Source: Halobellus limi (GTDB lineage: Archaea; Halobacteriota; Halobacteria; Halobacteriales; Haloferacaceae). Taken from it: DNA of 64,000 nucleotides. The DNA is taken from the NCBI RefSeq assembly GCF_004799685.1, contig NZ_CP031311.1, positions 2,597,355-2,661,354 on the forward strand. The letters run 5' to 3'. Under the pieces are notes generated by a model that did not search any database, was not told the DNA's origin, and saw nothing but the letters and a program-made list of their open reading frames with translations. Below are positions 26,030 to 34,523 of the stretch, piece after piece (position 1 is the stretch's first letter; each line of letters starts with the position of its first letter). A program made the translations under genes and the position numbers.

Positions 26030-27881
26030 ACAGCCGTTCGAGCAGCGGTCGCTCGGAGGGCCGCTCTGCCAGCAGCACCGAACAGTCGACGTCGTTGACG
26101 ACGTCGTAGTGCAGCGAGTCGGTCAGCAGCCGGGAGAGCAGGCCGCGCTCGGTCGCTCCGAGGATCAACAGGCTGTGGTCGGCCGCCTCGCGCTCGATGA
26201 CCGTCTCCACGTCACCGGCCTCGACGAGCAGGTCGGCGCCGGTGAGTTCGTGCTCCAGCGCCCAGGTTTCGAGGAACTGCTCGCCCGCCTCGACGTCCGC
26301 CTCGGAGTCGACGACGTGGAGCAGCGACACGGCCGACCCGACCGTGGATTGGAGCATCCCGACGACCTCGGCGCTCAGATCCGAGTCCGGACCGCCGTAG
26401 GTCGGCAAGAGGATGTCGGAGGGGTCGAAGCCGCGGTCTTTGACGATCAGGAAGTCACACGGCAACTGGTTCGTGAGCTCTTCGAGCGGCCGCTCGGCGC
26501 GGGCGTCGCTCCACAGTCGGTTCTCCTCCCAGCCCAGCAGGACGAGATCCGGATCCGTCCGACGGGCGGCGTTGAACACCTCCTCGAACGAGCGGTTGGT
26601 GACGACCATCGAGGTCTCGAAGTTCACGTCGTATCCCGCCGCGGTCTCACGGATCGGCTGCATCAGTCGCTCGGATTCGCCGGAGATCCGCTGTCGCTGC
26701 TGATAGCTCGGATCGGCCGGGCGGTGGCCCGGCGTCTGGATCACGTGCACCGCGTGGACGGTCGCCGACTCCTTCGCGCTCGCGAGCGTACAGGCCAGGT
26801 CGACCAGACCCGCCTCCGTCCGCGGGTTCGCGATCGGGACCATAATACGGAAGTCCCCGTCCCGCGAGAGCGATCGCTCGGAGGGGTCCAGTATCGGGAC
26901 GTACGAGCGGCCGACGAGGCGGCCGAACAGCCACTCCCGCGGTGTCAGGCGGCGCTCGATCCCCTCGAACCGGGCGGATTCGAGGCGGTCCTCGCTCGTC
27001 TGGAAGTAGTTCACCAGCGTGACGAGCGCGACGCCGCCGATCGTGTTTCCGAGGAGGACCGGAAGGACGAAGTCGATCAGGCCGGCCGCGAACGCCAGCT
27101 CCCCGTACAACACGAGATACCAGGCCTCCGAGAACGCGACGACCGAGTGGAACAGACCGCCCACGGGGATCGAGAGAAAGGCGAGGTAGGTGACCACGAT
27201 CCGCGAGATCGTATCGCGCGAACTGAACCCGACCCAGACCACGCCCGCGACGATGAGACCCGCGAAGACCGCCTTCGAGAACAGCGCCCACCAGCCCACC
27301 TCGAACGCGCCGTGGCGGGCGAGATAGAGCGCCTCCTCGGCGGCCGCGGGGTCGAACACGCCGCCCCGGGCGAGCACGAGCGTCCCGATCGCGCCGCCGA
27401 GGAAGTTCCCGAAGAGCACGATCGTCCAGTGACGCAACAGCGCCGGGAGGCTCGCGATCCGCTCGAGGGTCAGCGCGACCGGCGGCAGGGTGTTCTCGGT
27501 GTAGAGCTGGTACCCGCCGATGATGATGTAGATGAACCCCAGCGGGTACAGGAGCGCTCCGACGATCTTGTTGTCGGTCGTCGCCGACACCGAGGCGTAG
27601 AGGAGGAAGGTGATGCTGATCGCGAACCCCGCGGCGATGGCGCTGAAGAACAGTTCGCGGCCGGTCGAGGTGACCTCCTCGTCGGCGGCGGCGACGATCC
27701 GCTGGAACACCTCATCGGCCGAAAACCGGTCGCGGACGGCCTCTCCGACCGCCGGAGCGCCCATCCGGGAGCGCTCGACCGCCTCCCGAACCGACTCGTC
27801 CAGGTCCGTGCGGTCCGGGAACTCGTCCATCCCTCTCCGTTCGGGGGGCGGTCCCCCGTCGTCGTGATCCGAGTCGTCCAT
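26019..27881 (-). CDS. Formate/nitrite transporter fused to two universal stress domains
   Basis: 620 residues. After a polar N-terminus (about 60 residues) come six membrane helices of the FNT family (about 85-330), with GNFLGGAIGTLVLARG and VLLGNTIGGVALVTLVNYF carrying the conserved Asn-Gly pore motifs. Two USP-type alpha/beta domains follow: about 365-510 (RIMVPIANPRTEAGLVDLA) and 515-610 (DILLPTYGGPDSD..., LLILGATERGLLSRLL). FNT proteins pass formate, nitrite or related anions; the USP domains suggest nucleotide-linked control. Start MDDSDHDDGG (27881). Confidence 0.87.
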   Translation of the reverse strand: MDDSDHDDGGPPPERRGMDEFPDRTDLDESVREAVERSRMGAPAVGEAVRDRFSADEVFQRIVAAADEEVTSTGRELFFSAIAAGFAISITFLLYASVSATTDNKIVGALLYPLGFIYIIIGGYQLYTENTLPPVALTLERIASLPALLRHWTIVLFGNFLGGAIGTLVLARGGVFDPAAAEEALYLARHGAFEVGWWALFSKAVFAGLIVAGVVWVGFSSRDTISRIVVTYLAFLSIPVGGLFHSVVAFSEAWYLVLYGELAFAAGLIDFVLPVLLGNTIGGVALVTLVNYFQTSEDRLESARFEGIERRLTPREWLFGRLVGRSYVPILDPSERSLSRDGDFRIMVPIANPRTEAGLVDLACTLASAKESATVHAVHVIQTPGHRPADPSYQQRQRISGESERLMQPIRETAAGYDVNFETSMVVTNRSFEEVFNAARRTDPDLVLLGWEENRLWSDARAERPLEELTNQLPCDFLIVKDRGFDPSDILLPTYGGPDSDLSAEVVGMLQSTVGSAVSLLHVVDSEADVEAGEQFLETWALEHELTGADLLVEAGDVETVIEREAADHSLLILGATERGLLSRLLTDSLHYDVVNDVDCSVLLAERPSERPLLERLFGR

Positions 27882-28066
27882 CGTGTTACGGCACCGGACC
27901 GGGGTGACTTGATAGTAGTGCTTGTCCGGATTGTCTCGGGACCACCTCAGGACATCTGGAGGAAACTCGCAGGCCAACGGGTCCTCGGAAAACGTGAGAG
28001 TGAGGAGACCACTCCGACGAAGCCGAGCCATCAAGTATTCACGTCGTGATCCGCGATCCCGAAAGC

Positions 28067-28603
28067 GTGCAACGACGAGACTTCCTCGCAGCCGCGTCGA
28101 TAGGGATCGCAGCGACGGCCGGATGCGCGTCGATTACCGGGACAGACAACGGATCGGATGGAGAATCGGGTTCGGGTGACGGATCCGAGGAAGTCGAGCG
28201 GATCGAACTGGAAGACGATGCGCCCGAAGCGGCCGGTGCGCAGACGCTTCGCGTCCCCGTCGCGGAGTCGATCGCGGGGCAGACACTCTCCGCCGTCGCG
28301 GCGACATATCCGCGCGAGCGGTTCGTCGTCGACAGCGCCAGCCACGACGCCATCACCGTCGGCGTCGATCAGGACGGTGACGAAACGCTCGACGAGGAGT
28401 TTGGTTCCGACGCCATCAGCGGTGCCAACAACAACGCCTACTCGTTCACGGTCACGATGGACACGGCCTACGAGTTGCGCGAGGGCGACGTCGTCATCCT
28501 CGACTATCCGACGATCAGTAACCCGCAGGAGGCCGGTGAGTACGACGCGACGGTCGTCCTCAACGATCAGCAGGAGACGACTGTCTCCGTCGCGATCGAG
28601 TAG
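28067..28603 (+). CDS. Tat-secreted lipoprotein, haloarchaeal hypothetical
   Basis: 178 residues with a twin-arginine signal at the N-terminus (VQRRDFLAAASIGIAATAGC, GTG start) including a lipobox Cys. A Gly/Ser/Asp/Glu linker (TGTDNGSDGESGSGDGSEE) and a beta-rich extracellular domain follow. GTG at 28067 is preferred over GTG 28046 because AAGTATTCAC lies at about -27. Likely anchored on the outside of the membrane; role unknown. Confidence 0.75.
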   Translation: MQRRDFLAAASIGIAATAGCASITGTDNGSDGESGSGDGSEEVERIELEDDAPEAAGAQTLRVPVAESIAGQTLSAVAATYPRERFVVDSASHDAITVGVDQDGDETLDEEFGSDAISGANNNAYSFTVTMDTAYELREGDVVILDYPTISNPQEAGEYDATVVLNDQQETTVSVAIE

Positions 28604-28693
28604 TCTCGGCGAGAGGCCGGAGACGGCCGGGGCCGACGCACGAATCGCCGAACAGACAAGATTGAAGTCCGTTTGTACCCTCCCAGCAGAGGA

Positions 28694-29395
28694 ATGAGAC
28701 TCTTCTCGTCGAAGGCGGACCGCTGGCGCGGAATCCTCATTCTCCTCGTGGTTTCGGTCGCGTTTTTCGGACTCTACGTCGCGACGCGCCGGTACGCGTC
28801 GTTCGTGTTCGACGCCGCGGAACTCCGCGCGTGGATCGCACAGTTCGGCGTCTTCGCGCCGCTCGTCTTCGTCTTCCTGCAGGCGCTGCAGGTCGTCGTC
28901 GCGCCGATCCCCGGACAGGTCGTCGCGCTCGTCGCGGGCTACCTGTTCGGTCCGTTCTGGGGGACGGTCTACAGCCTCACGGGCGTCCTGATCGGCAGCG
29001 CGGTGGCGTTCAGCCTCGCGAAGCGCTACGGCCGCTCGTTCGTCGAGGACATCCTCCACGAGGACGTGGTGAACCGCTTCGACGAGTTCGTCGAGCGCGT
29101 CGGCGCACCGGGACTGTTCGCGTTCGTCATCATCCCCGGTCTCCCCGACGACGCGATCTGCTTTCTGTCCGGGCTGACGCCGCTTCGGCTCCGGACGTTC
29201 ATCGCGGTGATCAGCGTCGGTCGCCTCCCCGCGTACGTGATCACCGTCTACGCCGGCGGGGAACTGGCGAGCGGGCGGTTCCTCGAAGGGATCGCGCTCG
29301 TCGGCGTCGTGATCGCGCTCTCGGCGATCGGCTACTTCAAGCAGGAGGCCGTGCGGGACCTGGTTCGTCGGCTGGAACTGCGGTTCCAGCTTTGA
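28694..29395 (+). CDS. TVP38/TMEM64 (DedA-like) membrane protein
   Basis: 233 residues with five to six helices. It shows the SNARE-associated/VTT signature: APIPGQVVALVAGYLFGPFWG, LIGSAVAFSLAKRYGRSF and FVIIPGLPDDAICFLSGLTPL. Homologues are linked to lipid scrambling and membrane homeostasis. It starts MRLFSSKADRW, downstream of the lipoprotein gene. Confidence 0.88.
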   Translation: MRLFSSKADRWRGILILLVVSVAFFGLYVATRRYASFVFDAAELRAWIAQFGVFAPLVFVFLQALQVVVAPIPGQVVALVAGYLFGPFWGTVYSLTGVLIGSAVAFSLAKRYGRSFVEDILHEDVVNRFDEFVERVGAPGLFAFVIIPGLPDDAICFLSGLTPLRLRTFIAVISVGRLPAYVITVYAGGELASGRFLEGIALVGVVIALSAIGYFKQEAVRDLVRRLELRFQL

Positions 29396-29475
29396 ACGGC
29401 GGCGGGTCGATCCGAACCGACCGCGACCCGCTGGATCGCGTCGGCGGTTGACCCCGCCGGACCGGCACCGTCAAC

Positions 29476-29700
29476 TTACTGGTAGGGCTCCTCGTCGCGG
29501 TGCGCGTCGGGGTTCTCCTGTTCTTTCGCCTCCTCTTCGCGGACCTCCGATTCCTGTTCGATGCTCCGCTCTTTCTCGGCCTTCTCGATCTCGCTGTTGG
29601 CTTCGTTCGCCGCTTCCTCGACCTCTTCGTCCTGTTCGTCGTCGGCAGTTTCCAGTTCGGTGTCTTCCTCGATGTCGAGGCCGTGTTCGTCGTCTGTCAT
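29476..29700 (-). CDS. Small, highly acidic protein (74 aa)
   Basis: 74 residues, mostly Glu/Asp/Lys/Gln (MTDDEHGLDIEEDTELETAD, then EANSEIEKAEKERSIEQESE), predicted to be one long charged helix or disordered. Codon third positions are GC-rich and the ATG is well placed, so it is probably real. Function unknown. Confidence 0.55.
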   Translation of the reverse strand: MTDDEHGLDIEEDTELETADDEQDEEVEEAANEANSEIEKAEKERSIEQESEVREEEAKEQENPDAHRDEEPYQ

Positions 29701-29845
29701 CGCGCCCGCGTTTGGGACTGAAGACGGAAGAGTCCGGTGCGGGGCCGCCCGTAGTCCAAGTCGAGAGCGGGCCGAACAGGAGTCGCGTATTCCGGGTGCT
29801 GCCCCGGATGGAGTGCGCCGAAACGGCCTCACTCGGGGGACTGGA

Positions 29846-29870
29846 GACAGCTCGATCTTCAGTCGAGTGC
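29846..29870. repeat. tRNA-Phe anticodon-arm fragment
   Basis: 25 bp identical to 30035-30059, the anticodon arm of tRNA-Phe. It is an isolated piece with no acceptor stem; no functional tRNA can fold from it. Confidence 0.85.
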
Positions 29871-29905
29871 GGAGGCTACTCGAATGGAAACCGTGTAGAA
29901 ACCGG

Positions 29906-29968
29906 ATGCCGCCTCCCGGATTGTGAACCTCACTCGCAAATCACAGATTTGCTCGCTGGTTCAAATCC
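29906..29968. repeat. tRNA-Phe 3'-end fragment with inverted T-arm hairpin
   Basis: ATGCCGCCTCCCGGATT (29906-29922) equals the tRNA-Phe 3' end. A one-base-altered T-arm (GGATTGTGAACC), a GCAAATC/GATTTGC palindrome and an inverted T-arm (GGTTCAAATCC) follow. The arrangement is the same as beside tRNA-Ser at 2345-2457. Confidence 0.8.
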
Positions 29969-30009
29969 GCCCAGGTGTCAGTTTCACTGCTCACGTCGTT
30001 CGCAGGAAA

Positions 30010-30083
30010 ATGCCGCCTCCCGGATTTGAACCGGGGACAGCTCGATCTTCAGTCGAGTGCTCTCCCAGTCTGAGCTAAGGCGG
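30010..30083 (-). tRNA. tRNA-Phe (GAA)
   Basis: 74-nt gene: acceptor GCCGCCT/AGGCGGC, discriminator A, D-arm TAGCTCAGACTGGGAGAGC, anticodon loop CTGAAGA on a CTCGA/TCGAG stem, T-arm CCGGTTCAAATCCGG. Its 5' end faces the island and its 3' end faces the tRNA fragments. Confidence 0.96.
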
Positions 30084-30104
30084 CACGCATTTCGATCGAT
30101 GCCG

Positions 30105-30116
30105 AGTATATAAAAA
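30105..30116 (-). promoter_or_regulatory. TATA box of tRNA-Phe
   Basis: TTTTTTATATAC on the minus strand, about 27 nt upstream of the mature 5' end. Confidence 0.75.
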
Positions 30117-30216
30117 AGGGTTTCGGATCGCCGCGCCGTCAGCGGAGTTCGACGATAGCGCTCTACAGATTACGCGGCACTGGGGCCGTCGGTCGGATCC
30201 GACGTGCAGTACTTTT

Positions 30217-30307
30217 GATCCAGCTTTTGCCAGCGTGAGACGGCAAAGCCTTCTCGCTGGCCGTAGACGAGGGCTTCCGGCGGCAGCCCGCAGCGCAAAA
30301 GGTGGAT
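30217..30307. repeat. Dispersed palindromic (REP-like) element, copy 2
   Basis: Outer arms GATCCAGCTTTTGC (30217-30230) and GCAAAAGGTGGAT (30295-30307; 12 of 13 pair). They share their ends with the element at 10533-10605 but have a different centre (CCAGCGTGAGACGG...). It ends exactly at the left attachment repeat of the island. Confidence 0.7.
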
Positions 30308-30320
30308 GGGCTCGGGCGGA
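30306..30320. repeat. attL, left attachment repeat
   Basis: ATGGGCTCGGGCGGA, identical to the tRNA-Val 3' end, followed by non-tRNA sequence (ACAAGCG). It is the tRNA end displaced by integration. Confidence 0.8.
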
Positions 30321-30398
30321 ACAAGCGCGGATCGCGTGCGTTTCCTTCCCTGTCGGTTTCGGCGTCCTCCAGTCTCCTAACGGGGTTCTGTGAGACCG

Positions 30399-31397
30399 AT
30401 GAAAACAGAACACGACGAACTCGATCCGTTGGAGCCGGACCGCGCGCAAGAGCTGTACCTGAAACAGAAAGAGATGGACGCATCGAAGAAGACGGTGCAG
30501 TCGCACAAATATCGACTGAACGCCTTCGTTCGATGGTGTGACGAGAACGACATAGATAACCTGAATGACTTGACCGGTCGCGACCTACAGGAGTATCGCC
30601 TGTGGCGACAGGATGACGCCGATTTGAAGAAAATCACCTTGACCCAACAGATGAGCACCATCCGGGTTTTCATCAAGTGGTGTGGCTCGATGGAAGCCGT
30701 CCCTGCGGATCTCTACGAGAAGGTTATGATTCCACGAGTGACTCCGGAGGAAGAGCGGTCCGAAGAGATGCTTGAGGCTGAAACTGCGGAAGCCATTCGA
30801 GAGCACCTAATGAGATACCACTATGCTTCGTTTGAGCAGACGATATTCGTGCTTCTCTGGGAGACAGGTATGCGGTTAGGTGGTGCTCATTCGTTGGATA
30901 TCGAAGACATAGATCTCGAAAACAGACGGCTTGCACTCGTTCATCGTCCCGAACAGGGCACGGAGTTAAAGAACGGTGGTGCCGGCGAGCGACCAATTGC
31001 GATTACGGAGGGCCTCGCCGAGATATTGCAGGAATTCATCGAAAACACACGGAAGAGAATCACCGACGAATATGGTCGCGATCCACTGTTTACATCGTCT
31101 CGCGGGAGAAGGTCTCGGAGTAGTCTGAGGCGGGCCGTGTATCGAGTCACTGCACCTTGTTTCAGGAATGAGCCTTGTCCCGGTTGTACAGGTAAGGACG
31201 ACAAGAAGTGTCCAGAAGCGGTCAGTCCGCATCCGATTCGTCGAGGTAGCATTACTCACTTCCTCACGAAGGACATTCCGACTGAGATCGTTAGCGACCG
31301 GATGAATGTGAGTCGTGACGTTCTCGATAAACACTACGATCGACGTTCTGAAGAGGTGAAACTAGAGCAACGAAGAGGGTACCTCGATAATATCTAA
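30399..31397 (+). CDS. Tyrosine recombinase (integrase) of the island
   Basis: 332 residues. N-terminal SAM-like core-binding domain (KTVQSHKYRLNAFVRWCDEN), then the catalytic domain with the first Arg in ETGMRLGGAHSLD, HPIRRGSITHF (H-x-x-R) and the nucleophile Tyr in DKHYDRR. A CPGC...KKC cluster lies before the H-x-x-R box, as is usual in haloarchaeal integrases. It catalyses site-specific integration/excision, here most likely at tRNA-Val. Start MKTEHDELDP (30399); a GTG at 30390 is possible. Confidence 0.92.
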   Translation: MKTEHDELDPLEPDRAQELYLKQKEMDASKKTVQSHKYRLNAFVRWCDENDIDNLNDLTGRDLQEYRLWRQDDADLKKITLTQQMSTIRVFIKWCGSMEAVPADLYEKVMIPRVTPEEERSEEMLEAETAEAIREHLMRYHYASFEQTIFVLLWETGMRLGGAHSLDIEDIDLENRRLALVHRPEQGTELKNGGAGERPIAITEGLAEILQEFIENTRKRITDEYGRDPLFTSSRGRRSRSSLRRAVYRVTAPCFRNEPCPGCTGKDDKKCPEAVSPHPIRRGSITHFLTKDIPTEIVSDRMNVSRDVLDKHYDRRSEEVKLEQRRGYLDNI

Positions 31398-31520
31398 TCT
31401 ACTCTCTACAACTCTCAATTGAACGAAAGAGAGACTACAACATCTCTTCTGGGTTTGATGGTCCCAGATGTACTCAGTATAGGGCAACAACTTACCGAAC
31501 GGTTCGTTCCTCAAACTGGC

Positions 31521-32276
31521 TCAACTAGACTGTGCCCTCCAGAGCGTTTCTTCAAGTTGATCACGCAATTGAATAACCATCTGAGGAAGGCTATCATAGA
31601 GGCGGGTATCCCTGAGTTGGAATGACGGCCCCCCTACTCCGAGCGCGCCAAATACCCGACCATCTGGATTATGAACAGCGGCTCCAACTGCCTTAGTTCC
31701 CTTGTCAAATTCGCTATCTACTATCGCATACCCTCTCTCTTTAATTTCTGCTAGTTCCGTGTGTAATTTCTCTGGGTCGGTGATTGTTTGCTCAGTCTCT
31801 GCCGGAAGCCCCCAGCGGTCAATTACCGCTTCAATTCGGTGTTCTGGGAACTCAGCTAATGCTGCTTTTCCAGCAGCGGTGTTATGCATATAGTACCGGT
31901 TACCAATGTCGAAATCGTTCTCAGCATATATCGTATACAATCGCCCATTTTCGATGGACAAAAAATGGACGTCTTCATCTATTCTCTGTGACAATTCCTT
32001 CATTTCATCGATTACAACCCGTGAGTGAGGATGCGACCGCCAAACGCTGCTACCAAAATGGAGCAACTCCATTCCGAGCCGATATTCGCCATTATGTTCA
32101 ACAACCAGTCCTTCATTTTCTAATGTTTTGAGCTGGGAAAATACGGAACTTTTTGGTTTATCTATGCTTTGAGCGATCGTTGTTAGTGTATTGGCCTCAT
32201 TGCGTTTGATCAATCGGAGTATTTGTAACGACGTCTGGGTTGTCTTCAGCAATCTCGGGCTGCTATCTGATGGCAT
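31521..32276 (-). CDS. IclR-family transcriptional regulator
   Basis: 251 residues. N-terminal winged helix (TSLQILRLIKRNEANTLT, IAQSIDKPKSSVFSQLKTLE, GEYRLG), then the IclR effector domain (YYMHNTAAGKAALAEFPE, GYAIVDSEFDKGTKAVGAAV, ALGVGGPSFQL). IclR proteins sense small metabolites and usually control adjacent catabolic genes. It is divergent from the transporter/ammonia-lyase-like genes, with palindromes TTCGCATTATGTGAA between them. Start MPSDSSPRLL (32276). Confidence 0.9.
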   Translation of the reverse strand: MPSDSSPRLLKTTQTSLQILRLIKRNEANTLTTIAQSIDKPKSSVFSQLKTLENEGLVVEHNGEYRLGMELLHFGSSVWRSHPHSRVVIDEMKELSQRIDEDVHFLSIENGRLYTIYAENDFDIGNRYYMHNTAAGKAALAEFPEHRIEAVIDRWGLPAETEQTITDPEKLHTELAEIKERGYAIVDSEFDKGTKAVGAAVHNPDGRVFGALGVGGPSFQLRDTRLYDSLPQMVIQLRDQLEETLWRAQSS

Positions 32277-32308
32277 AGCCCCTACCAAGTCCCTGTGGCA
32301 GATAATAT

Positions 32309-32323
32309 TTCGCATTATGTGAA
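32309..32323. promoter_or_regulatory. Putative IclR operator 1
   Basis: TTCGCATTATGTGAA, an imperfect palindrome (TTCRCA-N3-TGYGAA), 33 nt upstream of the IclR start; likely autoregulatory. Confidence 0.5.
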
Positions 32324-32384
32324 TACCCATATAGACTGGCTAAGATCATTATAAATTGTGTGACGTTACCACTGGCCTTGGTAG

Positions 32385-32399
32385 TCCCCATTATGCGAA
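32385..32399. promoter_or_regulatory. Putative IclR operator 2
   Basis: TCCCCATTATGCGAA; the right half (CATTATGCGAA) matches operator 1. Confidence 0.4.
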
Positions 32400-32511
32400 T
32401 ATGGGTAGAGTCGGGGCTCTTCGATTTACTAAGGCACCTAGCAGAAATCGACCGACACAGCGGAGATAATGCAGTCTCTGTAGAGCTGAAATACAAGGAA
32501 CCAATAGATCT

Positions 32512-32526
32512 TTCACATAATGAGAA
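32512..32526. promoter_or_regulatory. Putative IclR operator 3
   Basis: TTCACATAATGAGAA, the same palindrome read from the other strand. A half-site, CCGCATTAT, follows at 32563-32571, next to the promoter of the transporter unit (TAATTATAAG at about 32586-32595). Confidence 0.5.
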
Positions 32527-32657
32527 CTTCTCACTAAATTTTCTTTTATTTGATCTTATATTCCGCATTATTTTGGACAATTAGGTAATTATAAGTGGGT
32601 AGGTATTGAGGGATAGACTGATCTGTATGATAGCAGGTCACACGATGGAGGATCCCG

Positions 32658-32759
32658 ATGAGGAATTCAGATAAAGCAAACAATCAGGATCAGTTGTCGA
32701 GACGAATAGTCAGGAAGGCGGCGGAAGCAACACACCGTCTAGGATACATTCAGAGGTAA
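32658..32759 (+). CDS. 33-residue small ORF before the transporter
   Basis: Encodes MRNSDKANNQDQLSRRIVRK and a further 13 residues, basic and probably helical. A Shine-Dalgarno GGAGG ends six bases before its ATG, and its stop lies six bases before the BCCT start. It could be a real small protein or a translated leader. No membrane helix. Confidence 0.4.
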   Translation: MRNSDKANNQDQLSRRIVRKAAEATHRLGYIQR

Positions 32760-32765
32760 TCACAA

Positions 32766-34391
32766 ATGAGTACAGACGATAGAAACTATGTAGAAAAGTT
32801 CCGTTCTGAAACCAATCCCATAGTTTTCGCAGGGGGCGTATTACTGACAGTCGCGATAATCGCAGCACTGGGCGCAAAGCCGGCTGTCACCGGAGAATTC
32901 CTTTCATCGGCCAATTCTTGGGTTGTCTCGAACCTAGGTTGGTTCTATCTCTGGGTGATTTTCCTAGCCTTCGTGTTCGCAATATTCCTCCTCTTAGGTC
33001 CGTGGGGACAAATCAAGCTGGGGTCTCCAGATGAAGAACCGGAGTTCTCTTACTGGAAGTATTTCGTAATGATGTTTACAGCCGGAATGGCTGGCGGCCT
33101 CGCCTTCTGGGGACCAGGGGAAGGTCTCGTCCATTATAGTACAGCACCACCATTACTGGAGGCAGGTGCTGGGACACAGGAGATTATGCCCGGTGCGTTA
33201 CAGTATGCGATCTTCCACACCGGCCTCTCTCCGTGGTCTGTATACGTGGTTTTTGGAGTAGTAATAGCGTTCTTCGCGTACCGCCGAGGAGCCTCACTCA
33301 GACCTGCAGTCCTCTTAGCACCATTCATCGGTGCTGATAATTTAGATGGCTTCCTCGGAAAATCCGTTGACATCCTAATCACGGTGATTTCTGTCGCTGG
33401 TATCACCGTATCATTCGGAGCGGGCATCACACAACTCCTGTCAGGACTCGGTTACAACTGGGGAATTGAGGTAGGAGACATCGGCACGGTCGTGATCACA
33501 TTGTTAGCTACGATCGTTGTCACAACTTCGGCGTCGCTCGGCATCAGACGTGGCATCCGGCGATTAGCCACCTTCAACATCTACCTCTTCATCGGATTGA
33601 TGCTCTCGGTGCTAATATTTGGTCCACTGACGTTCCTTCTAAACCTTGGAACACTAACAGTTTCAAGCTACTTTACCAACTTCATCGAAATGAGCCTATT
33701 TATCGGCTCCAGTCCAGAAGCGGTTCAATGGCTTAGCAGTTGGACGCTGTTCTTCTGGCCCTGGTGGCTCTCATTTGGGCCGATGATCGGGATATTCATC
33801 GCCCGCATCTCGCGTGGCAGAAAGATCCGGGAAGTCGTGTTCGCTGCGTTGGTCGTAGCGTTCGCTATAACTGTCCCGTGGTTCGTCACGATGAGTGGAA
33901 CCTCTATATGGCTTCAATCAACCGGTCAGGCTGATCTAATGGCAGTTTTCGGCGAGTATGGTGTAGAAGCGATAGGATTCAGTCTGTTCGAGGCGTTGAT
34001 GCCGTTCCCTCAAGTCTTCTCAGCGCTATTTCTTCTACTGGTGTTCAGCTTTTTAGCAACGACTATTGACTCGTCAACACTTAGCGTAGCGATGCTTACT
34101 GTCGACGGAAATGAAGATCCATCGACCATCAATCGAGTTATATGGGGTGTCTTGATTGGTCTGCTCACATCGATCTTGATGGTAGTTGGTGGGTTCGGAG
34201 CGCTTCAAGCCTTCATCATCCTTGTTGGCCTCCCGTCTGCTATTCTCTGTGCTGTTGCATTAATCGGAATGACAATCGAATTCGAACGAGAATTCCCGGT
34301 CATTCTGTCGAGTAAAACATGGGAAATGCAAAGTGAAGAAGTGAGTACAGAGGCAGGAGAACAGAAATTAGCTGGTGAGGCTGATGATTGA
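32766..34391 (+). CDS. BCCT-family (betaine/choline/carnitine-type) transporter
   Basis: 541 residues, about 12 membrane helices. The family hallmarks are visible: the TM4 segment MAGGLAFWGPGEGLVHY (glycine stretch and aromatic residues of the substrate box) and the TM8 signature WTLFFWPWWLSFGPMIGIFIARISRG. BCCT proteins carry compounds with a quaternary ammonium group, driven by Na+ or H+ or by exchange. In a haloarchaeon it could serve osmoprotection, but its place in an IclR-controlled pair with a lyase-like enzyme suggests catabolic uptake. Confidence 0.93.
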   Translation: MSTDDRNYVEKFRSETNPIVFAGGVLLTVAIIAALGAKPAVTGEFLSSANSWVVSNLGWFYLWVIFLAFVFAIFLLLGPWGQIKLGSPDEEPEFSYWKYFVMMFTAGMAGGLAFWGPGEGLVHYSTAPPLLEAGAGTQEIMPGALQYAIFHTGLSPWSVYVVFGVVIAFFAYRRGASLRPAVLLAPFIGADNLDGFLGKSVDILITVISVAGITVSFGAGITQLLSGLGYNWGIEVGDIGTVVITLLATIVVTTSASLGIRRGIRRLATFNIYLFIGLMLSVLIFGPLTFLLNLGTLTVSSYFTNFIEMSLFIGSSPEAVQWLSSWTLFFWPWWLSFGPMIGIFIARISRGRKIREVVFAALVVAFAITVPWFVTMSGTSIWLQSTGQADLMAVFGEYGVEAIGFSLFEALMPFPQVFSALFLLLVFSFLATTIDSSTLSVAMLTVDGNEDPSTINRVIWGVLIGLLTSILMVVGGFGALQAFIILVGLPSAILCAVALIGMTIEFEREFPVILSSKTWEMQSEEVSTEAGEQKLAGEADD

Positions 34392-34523
34392 AGAGCTATA
34401 TGTCTTGGAAAACCGAAAGGAGGCAGACCAAGCAAACTTATTTTCTATCTAAATTTCTGAACCACCACTTCATCCTCTCCACGAACAGCCCTATAAAACA
34501 ATGAACCAGAGAATTAAATTACA

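Noticed and set aside
30010-30389. tRNA-Phe as the integration site of the island
   Set aside because: The island lies at the 5' side of tRNA-Phe, while integrases of this type use the 3' end; the matching repeat is with tRNA-Val instead.
32360-32584. 74-residue plus-strand ORF between iclR and the transporter
   Set aside because: It covers the repeated operator-like sites and has no ribosome site, promoter spacing or recognisable content.
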